A DNA stretch of 39,170 bases from Nonomuraea lactucae (GTDB taxonomy: Bacteria > Actinomycetota > Actinomycetes > Streptosporangiales > Streptosporangiaceae): NCBI RefSeq assembly GCF_003313395.1, contig NZ_QNFZ01001066.1:1-39170 (forward strand). The letters run 5' to 3'. Each line of letters begins with the position of its first letter. Position 1 is the first letter of the stretch. Shown piece by piece: positions 1 through 6,968 of this stretch. Both the position numbers and the translations under genes were made by a program. The notes below the pieces were generated by a model that had not been told where the DNA came from, searched no databases, and was given only the letters and a program-made list of their open reading frames with translations.

Positions 1-221
1 TCGGATCTGTGGTGGAAGACCCCTGTGGCACCTGGGGCCTAGTCCGGCCTGCTCGGAATTCGGCCGCTGGCCAGGCAATACGCGGTCTCACCGGGCGTCA
101 CGGGGACGAGCCGACTCCGGTCTACTCGGGCCTGATTCGAGGTGGACTGCATCACCTCCGGCATCACGGGCTGTATCACGGTAGCCCGCTGCAACACGGT
201 TCCTAGCCACCGCGAGCAGCC

Positions 222-229
222 GTTTAAAC
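222..229. repeat. GTTTAAAC palindrome copy 1
   Basis: Exact copy in the gene-free left region. Read on the minus strand it continues as GTTTAAACGGCTGCTCGCGG, so it has the GC-rich arm on one side. Confidence 0.7.
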
Positions 230-378
230 GACCTTGCATGCTGTAACGCGCGTCACAGTCGATTTGCAGCTTTATGCAACTGCATCGAACACACTATCGA
301 ATGTTTTCCTGTGCTGACTCGCTGATCAGGAATAACGCATGCCGCCTGACCTGTTAATCTCGCCCTGATACGTTAATT

Positions 379-402
379 TGCAAGACGGTTGTGCAAGACG
401 GT
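379..402 (+). promoter_or_regulatory. Tandem operator-like sites upstream of the repressor gene
   Basis: Two exact direct copies of TGCAAGACGGT (379-389 and 392-402) stand head to tail, two bases apart. The second abuts the -35 hexamer of the presumed repressor promoter. The same 11-mer or a one-mismatch version occurs at 2872, 3846, 9311 (minus), 9333, 11909, 13179, 14721 and 38693 (minus), most often at promoter -35 boxes. I infer these are binding sites of the protein encoded at 482 and that the tandem pair mediates autoregulation. Confidence 0.6.
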
Positions 403-430
403 GGACAGGGTGGTCCGGCGCAGCTAATTT
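402..430 (+). promoter_or_regulatory. Probable promoter of the repressor-like gene
   Basis: TGGACA (402-407), a 17-base spacer, and TAATTT (425-430) form a plausible vegetative promoter. Transcription would begin near 437 and leave a leader of about 45 bases with an AGGAG ribosome site at 470-474. Confidence 0.5.
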
Positions 431-481
431 GATCCGCATGAGCCGCGCAGCGTTACCCTTCCCCACGCTAGGAGTTTGATC

Positions 482-934
482 ATGGCCCCCAGAGGTCCAA
501 GTATTGACCGTGACCGGCTGCTGGAGCTATTGAGGGACGGTCGATCCTACAGCCAGATAGCAGAGGAGCTGGGAGCGTCCTATAGCGGGGTTGCTCATGC
601 CGTGAAGCGCATGGGGCTGAGCCGTACGCAGCTAGACCACAGTGACGCCATCCCTTGGACAGTCAAGGAAGAACACAAGCGGGCCGCCCCCCTTCAGTAC
701 ATGCGTGAGCTGTCGCAGATGGCGAAGGGGAAGATGATCAGCGCCCATCGCCAGGCAACCGCCATCCGTTGGGCGCGCGCGCTAGTTGAGGAAGGTTGGG
801 ACGTCTCCTATGATCCTAACGAGCCTCCAAGCGACTTCTGCCCGCAAGGCGGCTTCCACCTCATTCCCGCGACCGAGAGGGTGAGTCGCGTTGCCGGGCT
901 GCTGCAAGCAGCATCACAGAAGGTCTCCCAATAG
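482..934 (+). CDS. L5 gp71-like immunity repressor homologue, HTH protein
   Basis: 150 aa DNA-binding protein. Residues about 20-45 (SYSQIAEELGASYSGVAHAV) form a helix-turn-helix. The C-terminal part carries the pattern I recall from the mycobacteriophage L5 gp71 repressor family: PW followed by a charged stretch with H, an LR/MR-M-x-x-G-x-M-S segment, W-x3-L, then V-x-YDP-x-x-P and GGF-x-x-IP. L5 gp71 maintains lysogeny by binding dispersed asymmetric operators (stoperators). ATG 482 is preferred over TTG 476 because AGGAG lies seven bases upstream. The gene stands alone, with two operator-like sites at its promoter and a strong terminator behind it. It could instead be a Cro-like or excision regulator of the same family. 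Family fit is strong; the role is inferred. Confidence 0.75.
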   Translation: MAPRGPSIDRDRLLELLRDGRSYSQIAEELGASYSGVAHAVKRMGLSRTQLDHSDAIPWTVKEEHKRAAPLQYMRELSQMAKGKMISAHRQATAIRWARALVEEGWDVSYDPNEPPSDFCPQGGFHLIPATERVSRVAGLLQAASQKVSQ

Positions 935-958
935 GTCGCTCGCTTAGCTGCCTATTGC

Positions 959-992
959 GATAGCCAGGGGCATCCCTGGCTATCGTCGTTTT
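959..992 (+). terminator. Intrinsic terminator after the repressor gene
   Basis: Perfect 11-bp stem (GATAGCCAGGG / CCCTGGCTATC) with a GCAT loop, followed by GTCGTTTT. It isolates the repressor gene from the gene at 1100. Confidence 0.85.
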
Positions 993-1029
993 AGCGGCAT
1001 GTGGACCGTATGTAGACGCTGATAACGTT

Positions 1030-1059
1030 TTGACGAACCAGAGCTATTTAGGCTATCCA
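1030..1059 (+). promoter_or_regulatory. Promoter of the Pro/Thr-rich membrane protein gene
   Basis: TTGACG (1030-1035), an 18-base spacer, and TATCCA (1054-1059). The -35 is near consensus. No TGCAAGACGGT site overlaps it, so this promoter may escape the repressor and be active in a lysogen. Confidence 0.5.
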
Positions 1060-1099
1060 TGTCCCTTCCCTGCATGTTTCGGGAGGGGGCACCTACGGC

Positions 1100-2431
1100 A
1101 TGGACCTTGAGCGTCACCGTGGAATCTTGGAAGCGATCCTTTGCCGCGCCAAAGACGAAGAGGACGTCGTAAAGCGCCTAAGCAACTACATGGCGCTACT
1201 GCACTACTGCTATGAGGAAGCCGAGGAGGTTAGGGGATACTTCACGCTCGTCTTGGAGGAGAAAGGGCTAGATACGCTCCAAATCGCGTCGCTCGTCAAC
1301 AAGTCGGGCAAGCGGTACGCTAGCACGCGCCTAACGGCGAAGGCGGAGAAGCGCCTAGCGGAGGTGCAGGCCCGTATTGCACGCGGCGACCCCCCAGACT
1401 CCTACGCTTACGACCTGTTCACCGACCTTGAGGCTCGCAAGAGCCAGGAAGCTACCAACCCCCTCCTAACGCCGATCCAAGTCCGCCAAGCCAAGCGCAC
1501 CAGGCGCATGATGAGCGCTGCCCGGTCCCTCTTCAAAGCCGCCAAAGTCGTCGGCCTGGCCCTGCTACCAGCCGTCTTCATCCAAAAGTTTTCGGCCGCC
1601 GGTTCAGCGGGAGCCGGGGCAACAGGGGGGGTGACGGCAGGCAGCGCCACAGCCGCAGCCGTGACGACCGGAGGGGTAGTCGCCGCCCCGGCCGGAGCCG
1701 GGCTAGCAACCGTAATTCCTATCGCAGCCGGAGCGGCACACTCGGCAGCGCCGATCGTTGGCCCCGTTGCGGGGAAAGTCGCTGCCGGTTGGGTCGCCAC
1801 CGGCCTGTTTGTAGGGGCATCGGGCGTTGTCGCCTACGAAGCCACGGCCGGTAGGCCGGTAGTGCCAACCGTGGCCCAAACGGTCACCGCGACAGGCGAG
1901 CCGCCCAGCGGCGACCCTTCCCGGTTGGCTCAACTAGCCGAAAGCCCGACTCCTACAGCCGTAGCAACGCCGCCTAGCGCCAACGCCGATACACCAACAC
2001 CGCAGCCTAGAGAGTCTCGGCAGCCGCACCGTTCGACGCCGAGCCCCTCTGCGCCGACAGTCAGCCCCACGCACATTTCCCCGAAGCCGTCGCCCACGGT
2101 CGTGCACACCAGCAGCACGCCCACACCCACGCCCACCCCGACAAGCGACTCAACGCCTCCTGGGCAGGTCCCGGAGATCACCCCTACCTCTATGCCCATC
2201 AGCCCGCTACCATCGCCCACAGCCTCGCCAGAGCCCACAGCGGCGCCGATCGCAACCCCGTTGCCGGGAACGTCTCAGCCCCCGCCGGCAGTGCCTTCCG
2301 GCGTCCCAGAACCGTCACTTACGGTGACGGAGCCCACGGCGGCACCGGTGCGGCCCATGCCTTCGCCGGAAGGCGGAGCGACCGCGGGACACTCGGGCCT
2401 GCTGGGCTGGATCGCCGACCTCATCGGCTAA
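1100..2431 (+). CDS. Membrane-anchored protein with long Pro/Thr/Ser-rich tail
   Basis: 443 aa, no family recognised. Residues 1-145 are a charged, helical, presumably cytoplasmic domain. A hydrophobic segment at about 147-163 is followed by a Gly/Ala-rich stretch and a second hydrophobic segment at about 230-246. Residues about 262-420 are a low-complexity run rich in Pro, Thr and Ser with TPTPTP stretches, and the end is a short hydrophobic tail (LLGWIADLIG). The layout suggests a cell-surface protein whose extended stalk crosses the peptidoglycan and could be O-glycosylated. The ATG follows GGGAGGGGG by about ten bases. It has its own promoter and terminator-bounded context next to the repressor, so expression in a lysogen, for example for superinfection exclusion, is a reasonable guess only. 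The product of 38808 has a similar tail. Confidence 0.75.
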   Translation: MDLERHRGILEAILCRAKDEEDVVKRLSNYMALLHYCYEEAEEVRGYFTLVLEEKGLDTLQIASLVNKSGKRYASTRLTAKAEKRLAEVQARIARGDPPDSYAYDLFTDLEARKSQEATNPLLTPIQVRQAKRTRRMMSAARSLFKAAKVVGLALLPAVFIQKFSAAGSAGAGATGGVTAGSATAAAVTTGGVVAAPAGAGLATVIPIAAGAAHSAAPIVGPVAGKVAAGWVATGLFVGASGVVAYEATAGRPVVPTVAQTVTATGEPPSGDPSRLAQLAESPTPTAVATPPSANADTPTPQPRESRQPHRSTPSPSAPTVSPTHISPKPSPTVVHTSSTPTPTPTPTSDSTPPGQVPEITPTSMPISPLPSPTASPEPTAAPIATPLPGTSQPPPAVPSGVPEPSLTVTEPTAAPVRPMPSPEGGATAGHSGLLGWIADLIG

Positions 2432-2550
2432 GCGGATCAAGATCAATTGCAGGGGTGCAACAGAAAGCGGCTCGCGCCGTCTTCCCTGGCACTGCGTCAC
2501 TCCGCTTAGATCGTTCGGGCAAGTTGTTAAGAGTCCCTTGAGGGGGAGCG

Positions 2551-2895
2551 TTGAAGCTGTACGGACCGGCAAACCCGTTCGCGATCCTCGACATCGCGCG
2601 CAGCCAGCACGCCGGGGGCGTGAGCCGGGCCGATATCACCTATCCGGACGGGGTCATGGTCGAGATCCGCTACCGACTGCCGGTAGAGCCCGCCTACCTC
2701 CTGGCGAACGCCGACCTGATGCCCATCAACAGCCGCATGATCAACACCGCCACGGAGGAGGAGGCAGACGGAACGTACTGCTACTTCACCTTCTGGTGTC
2801 CGGCCAGGGGCCGGGACGATCCCCTGGCCTGCCCCGATACCCCTGCCGGGGTAGGTTCGGAATTCGATTTGTACAAGACGGTAGCTGTCGGCTAG
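2551..2895 (+). CDS. Hypothetical protein, 114 aa
   Basis: No family recognised. A TTG start lies a few bases after AGGGGGAG. The protein looks globular, with four cysteines between about residues 75 and 95 (YCYFTFWCPARG, LACPD) that could bind metal. Its last codons overlap the promoter at 2870-2898 that serves the replication operon. Codon use and the ribosome site support a real gene; the function is unknown. Confidence 0.6.
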   Translation: MKLYGPANPFAILDIARSQHAGGVSRADITYPDGVMVEIRYRLPVEPAYLLANADLMPINSRMINTATEEEADGTYCYFTFWCPARGRDDPLACPDTPAGVGSEFDLYKTVAVG

Positions 2896-2898
2896 GCT
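2870..2898 (+). promoter_or_regulatory. Promoter of the replication operon, operator-overlapped
   Basis: TGTACA (2870-2875), exactly 17 bases, then TAGGCT (2893-2898). The spacer begins with the operator-like sequence AGACGGTAG. The same geometry recurs at 3844, 11907 and 13177. RNA would start near 2905 and run into the boxB/boxA leader. Confidence 0.65.
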
Positions 2899-2969
2899 GT
2901 GCTCAGCACGGCCGGGGAACACTCCTCTGAGCCTGGTGACGCGGGGGCAGGGGGACTTAGTACCCGGCC

Positions 2970-3002
2970 CGTGCTCGGCACGACTTGAGAACTCAACAGT
3001 GG
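2970..3002 (+). promoter_or_regulatory. rRNA-type boxB/boxA antitermination leader, copy 1
   Basis: A small hairpin CGTGC-TCG-GCACG (2970-2982) is followed after two bases by TTGAGAACTCAACAGTGG (2985-3002). As I recall it, the second sequence is nearly the conserved actinobacterial rrn leader/spacer boxA region (TTTGAGAACTCAAYAGTG), where NusB/NusE recruitment makes RNA polymerase termination-resistant. It lies 41 bases before the first early gene. I infer that the phage uses host rRNA antitermination factors on its replication operon. A second copy is at 38756-38792. Confidence 0.65.
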
Positions 3003-3042
3003 AAACGCGCAACGACATCACCCCTTACGAAGGGTGGAACGC

Positions 3043-3843
3043 ATGCCCGAGCATCGTTCCGTGTCACAGCTCACCAGCTATGCGAGTTGCGGGGAGTCCT
3101 ACCGGCTATCAAAGGTCGCGCGGGCACCACAAACCCCCGCAGCATGGTTCGCGCAAGGTGTAGCCGTACACGCAGCGATCGAACGATGGGAACGCACCTA
3201 CCGCGAGCACAGCCCCGAAACCGCAATAGCGTGGTTCGAGGAAGCTTTCGACCGCGAAGCGGCCAAGATGCTTGAGGTAGAGCCAGACATCAACAACTGG
3301 CTATGCCCCGGCCGGACCAAACCAGACGTGGACCTCGCCAACCGAATAGACCGGGGGAGAGTCCAAGTGTCCGGCTACATCGAGCAAGCCCTAGCGTCCA
3401 AGCTCCAGGTGTTAGAGCTGCTGCCGGGCGAACCGGCAGCCGAAGTTCCCTTCACAATCGACTTGGACGGGATCACTGTGATCGGGTACATAGACCTGAT
3501 CATGGTGGACCCGTGGGGCCGCCCCCTGGTGCGAGACATCAAGACCGGCTCCAAACGACCCGTCAGCCCCATGCAGCTAGCCGTATACCGGCATGCTGTG
3601 TTCGACCTCACGGGCGATGCGGTCGAGTGGGGCGACTACTACATGGCGAAGGACAACAAGGCCCTAGACCCGATCCCCCTTAGCCCCTACACGCGCGACA
3701 TGGTGACCACATGGTTTAAGCAGATGGACGCCAGTGAGAAGGCAGGCAACTACCTGCCCAATCCTGGAGACCACTGCAACACCTGTCCCGTCCGCCGGTT
3801 CTGCTCTGTCATGGGCATGGACCGGCTTTCCTTTCGCCCATAA
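3043..3843 (+). CDS. Cas4/RecB-like PD-(D/E)XK nuclease with Fe-S cysteines
   Basis: 266 aa nuclease. Catalytic motifs are visible: GYIDLI (metal-binding Asp), RDIKTG (D-x-K) and QLAVY (motif with Gln and Tyr), in the order of the RecB/Cas4 nuclease fold. One cysteine near the N-terminus (YASCG, about residue 16) and three at the C-terminus (CNTCPVRRFC) are placed as in Cas4 and AddB, where four Cys hold a [4Fe-4S] cluster. It is the first gene of the replication operon and probably resects DNA ends for recombination-dependent replication with the ATPase and resolvase downstream. ATG 3043 was chosen over GTG 3034 because the SD-like GAAGGG sits better. Family call is secure; the exact activity is inferred. 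Confidence 0.85.
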   Translation: MPEHRSVSQLTSYASCGESYRLSKVARAPQTPAAWFAQGVAVHAAIERWERTYREHSPETAIAWFEEAFDREAAKMLEVEPDINNWLCPGRTKPDVDLANRIDRGRVQVSGYIEQALASKLQVLELLPGEPAAEVPFTIDLDGITVIGYIDLIMVDPWGRPLVRDIKTGSKRPVSPMQLAVYRHAVFDLTGDAVEWGDYYMAKDNKALDPIPLSPYTRDMVTTWFKQMDASEKAGNYLPNPGDHCNTCPVRRFCSVMGMDRLSFRP

Positions 3844-3872
3844 TATGCAAGACGGTAGTGATCATCTAGTAA
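3844..3872 (+). promoter_or_regulatory. Operator-overlapped promoter before the zinc-ribbon gene
   Basis: TATGCA (3844-3849), 17 bases, TAGTAA (3867-3872), with an exact TGCAAGACGGT at 3846-3856. The predicted start point (about 3879) is downstream of the AAGGAG ribosome site at 3871-3876. Transcripts starting here would therefore be nearly leaderless, while read-through transcripts would use the ribosome site. Confidence 0.6.
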
Positions 3873-3882
3873 GGAGAGCCAC

Positions 3883-4374
3883 TTGGCAGAGGACTACCCG
3901 CACGCCCTTGACGTCGAAATCTGGGACGGCCAGGGCCGCAAGGTTGGTCTCTATCACCTCCGGGCACCGAGCGCGGCCGACTTCATCGCCGAGGCGAACG
4001 AGGTTGACGGGCAGTTCGCCGAAGCCGTCGCCAGTGTGACCCACACCGTAAGGTCCGCGTTCCTGCTCAAGGCCGAGCTGGGCGCGACGTACGTCTCTCA
4101 GAGCAACGGCGCTCCAGCACGGGGAGCCGCCCCCCGGCAGGCTCCCCAGCGCCCACAGAACCGGCCCCAGAGCCGCCAGACGGTACCGGCCTATGACGAC
4201 GCGCCGGACTGGTCGGACAGCCCGCCCGGCGACGACGAGGGAGTGTTCTGCGACCACGGCGAGATGAAGTATGTGCCCGCCGGAGTCGGGCGCAACAACA
4301 AGCCGTATAAGGCGTTCTACGCCTGCCCGCTGGACCGCAACGACCCCAACCGGTGCCGGACCCGTCCGGCCTAA
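3883..4374 (+). CDS. Replication-region protein with C-terminal zinc ribbon
   Basis: 163 aa, TTG start seven bases after AAGGAGAG-CC. Residues 1-75 form a compact domain. Residues about 78-120 are a flexible Pro/Gln/Arg/Ala linker. The C-terminus carries a likely zinc ribbon (FCDHG, then AFYACPLD and NRC) of the type found at the ends of phage single-strand-binding and topoisomerase-like proteins. The position between nuclease and ATPase suggests an ssDNA-binding or annealing role, but I do not recognise the N-terminal domain. Confidence 0.7.
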   Translation: MAEDYPHALDVEIWDGQGRKVGLYHLRAPSAADFIAEANEVDGQFAEAVASVTHTVRSAFLLKAELGATYVSQSNGAPARGAAPRQAPQRPQNRPQSRQTVPAYDDAPDWSDSPPGDDEGVFCDHGEMKYVPAGVGRNNKPYKAFYACPLDRNDPNRCRTRPA

Positions 4375-4435
4375 CTGAAAGGGCGCCCCGCTGTATACGC
4401 TCGCCCGAGCGCGGGTTAAGGCGGGGGAGACGGGC

Positions 4436-5170
4436 TTGCCGATCTCTAGCCCGTTTAAACGGTTAGAAGCCGAAGGAGTCCAGTTCAGGCGCGGCCAACT
4501 CGCGTTGGTCGCGGCTGGGCCGGGCGTCGGCAAGTCGGTGTTTGCCCTCACCCTGGCAGCCGCATCACGAGTCCCGACGCTGTACCTGTCAGCCGACAGC
4601 GACGCAGCTATCCAGTACGAGCGGGCCGCCGCCATGCTCACCGGCAGTACCCGCGACGAGATCGCCGAACTAGTCGAGAGCGGGGATACCCGCTATCTCG
4701 ACTCCAAGCTCAGCGCCTTGCGGAAGCTGCGTTGGTGCTTTGAATCGTCCCCAACGTTGGACGACATCGAGAACCATGTGAAGTGCTGGGCGGCCGTCTA
4801 CGGGGCGTACCCGGAACTCGTTGTCGTGGACAACGTCTCCGACGTCACCCCAGACAGCGAAGAGGGCGGAACACTCGCTCTCGAATCCATCATGGCGTAC
4901 TTGGCGGATCTAGCCCGCGCCACCGGCGCGGCCGTCATCGCCCTGCATCACCTCACCGCGGATTACGACGACGGCACCGAGCCGCCGCCGCTGAGCGCCC
5001 TCAAGGGCAAGATCTCGAAGAAGCCGAGCCTGGTCCTGAACCTGTTCCGGCCCGCTGACGGAAAGCTCGGCGTCGTCATCGCCAAGAACCGCACCGGCCG
5101 CCCCGACGTCGGCCAGCAGTACCGCGTGATTTTGAACGCGGACCTTTCTCGCATGTCCATCACTGACTAA
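4436..5170 (+). CDS. RecA/DnaB-fold ATPase
   Basis: 244 aa P-loop ATPase. Walker A is GPGVGKS at about residue 30, Walker B is VVVDN at about residue 125, and ALHHL at about residue 165 matches the sensor-like segment of RepA/DnaB-type ATPases. It lacks the N-terminal domain of a full DnaB, so it is either a minimal helicase motor or a RecA-like recombination ATPase. The TTG start follows GGGGGAG. A GTTTAAAC copy falls in codons 5-7 and encodes FKR. It probably works with the flanking nuclease, resolvase and primase. Confidence 0.8.
   Translation: MPISSPFKRLEAEGVQFRRGQLALVAAGPGVGKSVFALTLAAASRVPTLYLSADSDAAIQYERAAAMLTGSTRDEIAELVESGDTRYLDSKLSALRKLRWCFESSPTLDDIENHVKCWAAVYGAYPELVVVDNVSDVTPDSEEGGTLALESIMAYLADLARATGAAVIALHHLTADYDDGTEPPPLSALKGKISKKPSLVLNLFRPADGKLGVVIAKNRTGRPDVGQQYRVILNADLSRMSITD
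4453..4460. repeat. GTTTAAAC palindrome copy 2
   Basis: Inside the ATPase gene near its start, read as SPFKRLEA; continues GTTTAAACGGTTAGAAGCCG. Confidence 0.7.
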
Positions 5171-5182
5171 CGGAGATACCTC

Positions 5183-5398
5183 ATGCTGTCCCCTTCGCTC
5201 CCCGTCAAGGCTGTCCTGATCGAGCACGTCGGCCGCGTGGACGTCAAGCCGGGGACCTTCGTCCCCATTGACGACATCGTGGTCACCTTCACTCACGGCT
5301 ACAGCAGTGAGGAGTTCGTTCTCCTCGCGAGCCGCATCGTGGGCCTGGTGGTCGAGCCGGAGGCGGAGCAGCCCGCCGAGCAGCAGAAGGCCGCCTAG
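5183..5398 (+). CDS. Hypothetical protein, 71 aa
   Basis: ATG preceded by GGAGA at good spacing. A beta-rich N-terminus (VKAVLIEHVGRVDVKPG) and an acidic Glu/Gln-rich end (EAEQPAEQQ). It lies 12 bases after the ATPase gene and two bases before the next start, so it belongs to the same operon. No family recognised. Confidence 0.7.
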   Translation: MLSPSLPVKAVLIEHVGRVDVKPGTFVPIDDIVVTFTHGYSSEEFVLLASRIVGLVVEPEAEQPAEQQKAA

Positions 5399-5400
5399 CG

Positions 5401-5631
5401 GTGAGCATCTACGTTCCGGCAGACAAGCTGCCCGAGATCACGTTCATCGCCACAAGGGACGGCGACGGCCTGCACTTCGTGGAAGGCAGCCTCACCTACG
5501 ACGAGTCGCGGCGGGCCTATCACGGGCTCGTGGACGGCACCTGGACCCCCGCCAACGGCTACCGCGAGATCGAGCCGCGCGAGACGTGGGTTCCGACTCA
5601 CGCAGTCACTCGGCTGATGGGGAAGTACTAA
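5401..5631 (+). CDS. Hypothetical protein, 76 aa
   Basis: GTG start two bases after the previous stop, suggesting translational coupling. Small, mixed alpha/beta, with two Trp residues in the second half (GTWTPANGY, ETWVPTH). No family recognised. The downstream resolvase begins one base after its stop. Confidence 0.65.
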   Translation: MSIYVPADKLPEITFIATRDGDGLHFVEGSLTYDESRRAYHGLVDGTWTPANGYREIEPRETWVPTHAVTRLMGKY

Positions 5632-5632
5632 C

Positions 5633-5998
5633 CTGTCGAGCCCCAGCAAGGCCAAAGGCACTCGCTGGGAACGGGAAGTCGCCGACTACCTAGCCCAAGC
5701 CATCCCAGGCGTGGACAGGATCGGCTCACGTGACTTCGGGGCCGGGGATCTTGCGGTGCCCTGGCCCATCCCCCACGAGTGCAAGGCCGAACGCAAAATC
5801 ACGCTCAGCGAGTACGCGAAGCAGCTCAAGGCCATCAAGACTCGTTTAAACGCTCCCGCCGGCGTCGTGGTCGTGAAGGCCCCCCGCAAGCCCGTAAGCG
5901 AAGCGTACGTCGTGATGACCCTCGAAGAGTGGCGGCGCATCCTGCCCATCGTGGGCGACCACCTTCTTAACGAACTGCTGAACGATGAGCGCCAATGA
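5633..5998 (+). CDS. Holliday junction resolvase (Hjc-like), CTG start
   Basis: 121 aa. KGTRWEREVADYL near the N-terminus, GAGDLAV in the middle and the ECKAE motif (E-x-K) are the catalytic elements of archaeal Hjc-type and phage resolvases of the PD-(D/E)XK fold. These enzymes cut four-way junctions made during replication and recombination. The reading frame is open only from 5618 (TGA at 5615). No ATG, GTG or TTG precedes the conserved motif, while CTG 5633 sits seven bases after GGGGAAG. The later GTG 5711 would remove the KGTRWERE motif. A GTTTAAAC copy encodes RLN at about residues 71-73. Confidence 0.8.
   Translation: MSSPSKAKGTRWEREVADYLAQAIPGVDRIGSRDFGAGDLAVPWPIPHECKAERKITLSEYAKQLKAIKTRLNAPAGVVVVKAPRKPVSEAYVVMTLEEWRRILPIVGDHLLNELLNDERQ
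5844..5851. repeat. GTTTAAAC palindrome copy 3
   Basis: In frame within the resolvase gene (TRLNAPAG); continues GTTTAAACGCTCCCGCCGGC. Confidence 0.7.
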
Positions 5999-6131
5999 CC
6001 CGATAGAGGCAATCGGCGCAACGATCGGCTTCGTTGCCCTCATCTTCGCCCTGGCCTTGCTCGGCGAATGGCAAGAGCGCCGCGCAAGCCGAAAGGTGAA
6101 GCGATGCGGGAAACACCGCCGCAAGGCATAA
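5985..6131 (+). CDS. Small membrane protein, 48 aa
   Basis: ATG 5985 overlaps the end of the resolvase gene by 14 bases and the stop overlaps the primase start. Residues about 8-30 (AIGATIGFVALIFALALLG) make one transmembrane helix, followed by a strongly basic tail (RRASRKVKR, HRRKA). Such a protein would insert with the tail in the cytoplasm. The role is unknown; tiny overlapping membrane genes are common in actinophage early operons. Confidence 0.6.
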   Translation: MSANDPIEAIGATIGFVALIFALALLGEWQERRASRKVKRCGKHRRKA

Positions 6132-6496
6132 CCGAAGTCCTCACGCACTACGGAGCCGAGTACGTACCCGAGGGGTATCGGTGGGCTCCAATGCGATGCC
6201 CCTTCCACGAAGACCGCTCCGCTTCCGCAAGCGTATCCACGGAACGCGGAGCGTTTAAATGCCACGCCTGCGAAGCCAAGGGCGACCCGATCGCCCTTAT
6301 TCGCTGGAAGGAGACATGCGATTACCCTAGTGCCCTCGAAATCCTCACTGGAATTCTTGGAGACAGCCACCCGGCGGTATCAGCGCGCAATGCGCGGAAG
6401 CGCCGCAGAAGAGTATTTGATGAGCCGGGGCCTAGCCCCGGACAGCATTCGATCTTTTCAACTCGGGTACGTCGCAGATTCGATGCCGGGTCATGA
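6104..6496 (+). CDS. DNA primase, zinc-binding N-terminal part
   Basis: 130 aa. RCPFHEDRSASASV and FKCHACEAKGD give the CHCC zinc-ribbon of DnaG-type primases, which reads template DNA. The family segment after it (YPSALEIL) is also in this frame. The following helical and Toprim regions lie in a different frame (6330-6968), so the frame here ends in unrelated basic sequence. ATG 6104 is preferred to ATG 6068 because GAAAGGTGAAG precedes it. Either a +1 frameshift near 6330-6370 joins the two parts or two separate subunits are made. As I recall, split primase genes are known in other actinophages. Confidence 0.8.
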   Translation: MRETPPQGITEVLTHYGAEYVPEGYRWAPMRCPFHEDRSASASVSTERGAFKCHACEAKGDPIALIRWKETCDYPSALEILTGILGDSHPAVSARNARKRRRRVFDEPGPSPGQHSIFSTRVRRRFDAGS

Positions 6497-6968
6497 GCCC
6501 TATGCGGGCCGCCTGGCAATCCCGTACCTGTCTCCCGATCGGGTCACGCTCCAGATCCGCTTCCGCCGAATAGGAGACGGCGACGGAGCTAAATACCTGT
6601 CCGTGCCGGGGGATACGCCCCGGCCTTTCAACACCAGAGCGCTAGAACTGGACAGCCCGATCATGTGCGTGTGCGAAGGCGAGATCGACGCCATCACCGC
6701 CACGCAGGCCGGTCTACCAGCCATAGCGATCCCCGGCGTGTCCGCCTGGCGCAAAGAGTGGGCGCTAGCCCTCCACCAGTACGACCACGTTTTCGTGCTC
6801 GCGGACAACGACGACAAGGGCCAAGGAAAGAAGCTCGGCGAAACCATCGCTAAGCACTCGGACAACGTCCGGATAGTGCCAATGCCCGAAGGGTATGACG
6901 TCAACTCGTTTGTTCAAGAGCACGGCGCTGAGCCCCTACTAGCAAAGGTTGGAATCAATGACGAGTGA
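6330..6968 (+). CDS. DNA primase, helical and Toprim part
   Basis: Up to 212 aa from GTG 6330. EEYLMSRGLAPDSIRSFQLGY is the linker typical of DnaG after the zinc domain. CVCEGEIDAITA gives the Toprim glutamate, and VLADNDDKGQGKK gives the D-x-D metal site. The whole gene is thus a minimal DnaG core without the helicase-interaction domain. The GTG has no good ribosome site (GGAAGGAGA ends about 17 bases upstream), which favours production by frameshift from 6104 or reinitiation. The next gene overlaps its end by 11 bases. Confidence 0.82.
   Translation: MPSKSSLEFLETATRRYQRAMRGSAAEEYLMSRGLAPDSIRSFQLGYVADSMPGHEPYAGRLAIPYLSPDRVTLQIRFRRIGDGDGAKYLSVPGDTPRPFNTRALELDSPIMCVCEGEIDAITATQAGLPAIAIPGVSAWRKEWALALHQYDHVFVLADNDDKGQGKKLGETIAKHSDNVRIVPMPEGYDVNSFVQEHGAEPLLAKVGINDE

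Larger units (their letters stand above)
1..481. other. Gene-free left control region
   Basis: I see no convincing gene here beyond the possible last 13 codons of the right-end gene (positions 1-42 if the molecule is circular). Around 149-200 a short motif recurs four times with small changes (GCATCACC, GCATCACGG, GTATCACGG, GCAACACGG). An AT-richer stretch follows at about 235-380, holding an imperfect inverted repeat near 261-290 (TCGATTTGCAG against CTGCATCGA). Tandem repeats, an AT-rich stretch and the position next to a repressor gene would fit an origin, an attachment site or an operator region, but nothing seen decides between them. Confidence 0.5.

Noticed and set aside
140-210. CRISPR-like short repeats
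   Set aside because: The four GCATCACGG-like units are short, degenerate and spaced by only a few bases, with no spacer structure or cas genes.
1408-1800. Long leftward Ala/Pro-rich frame
   Set aside because: Shadow of the GC-rich Gly/Ala coding stretch of the gene at 1100; no start signals.
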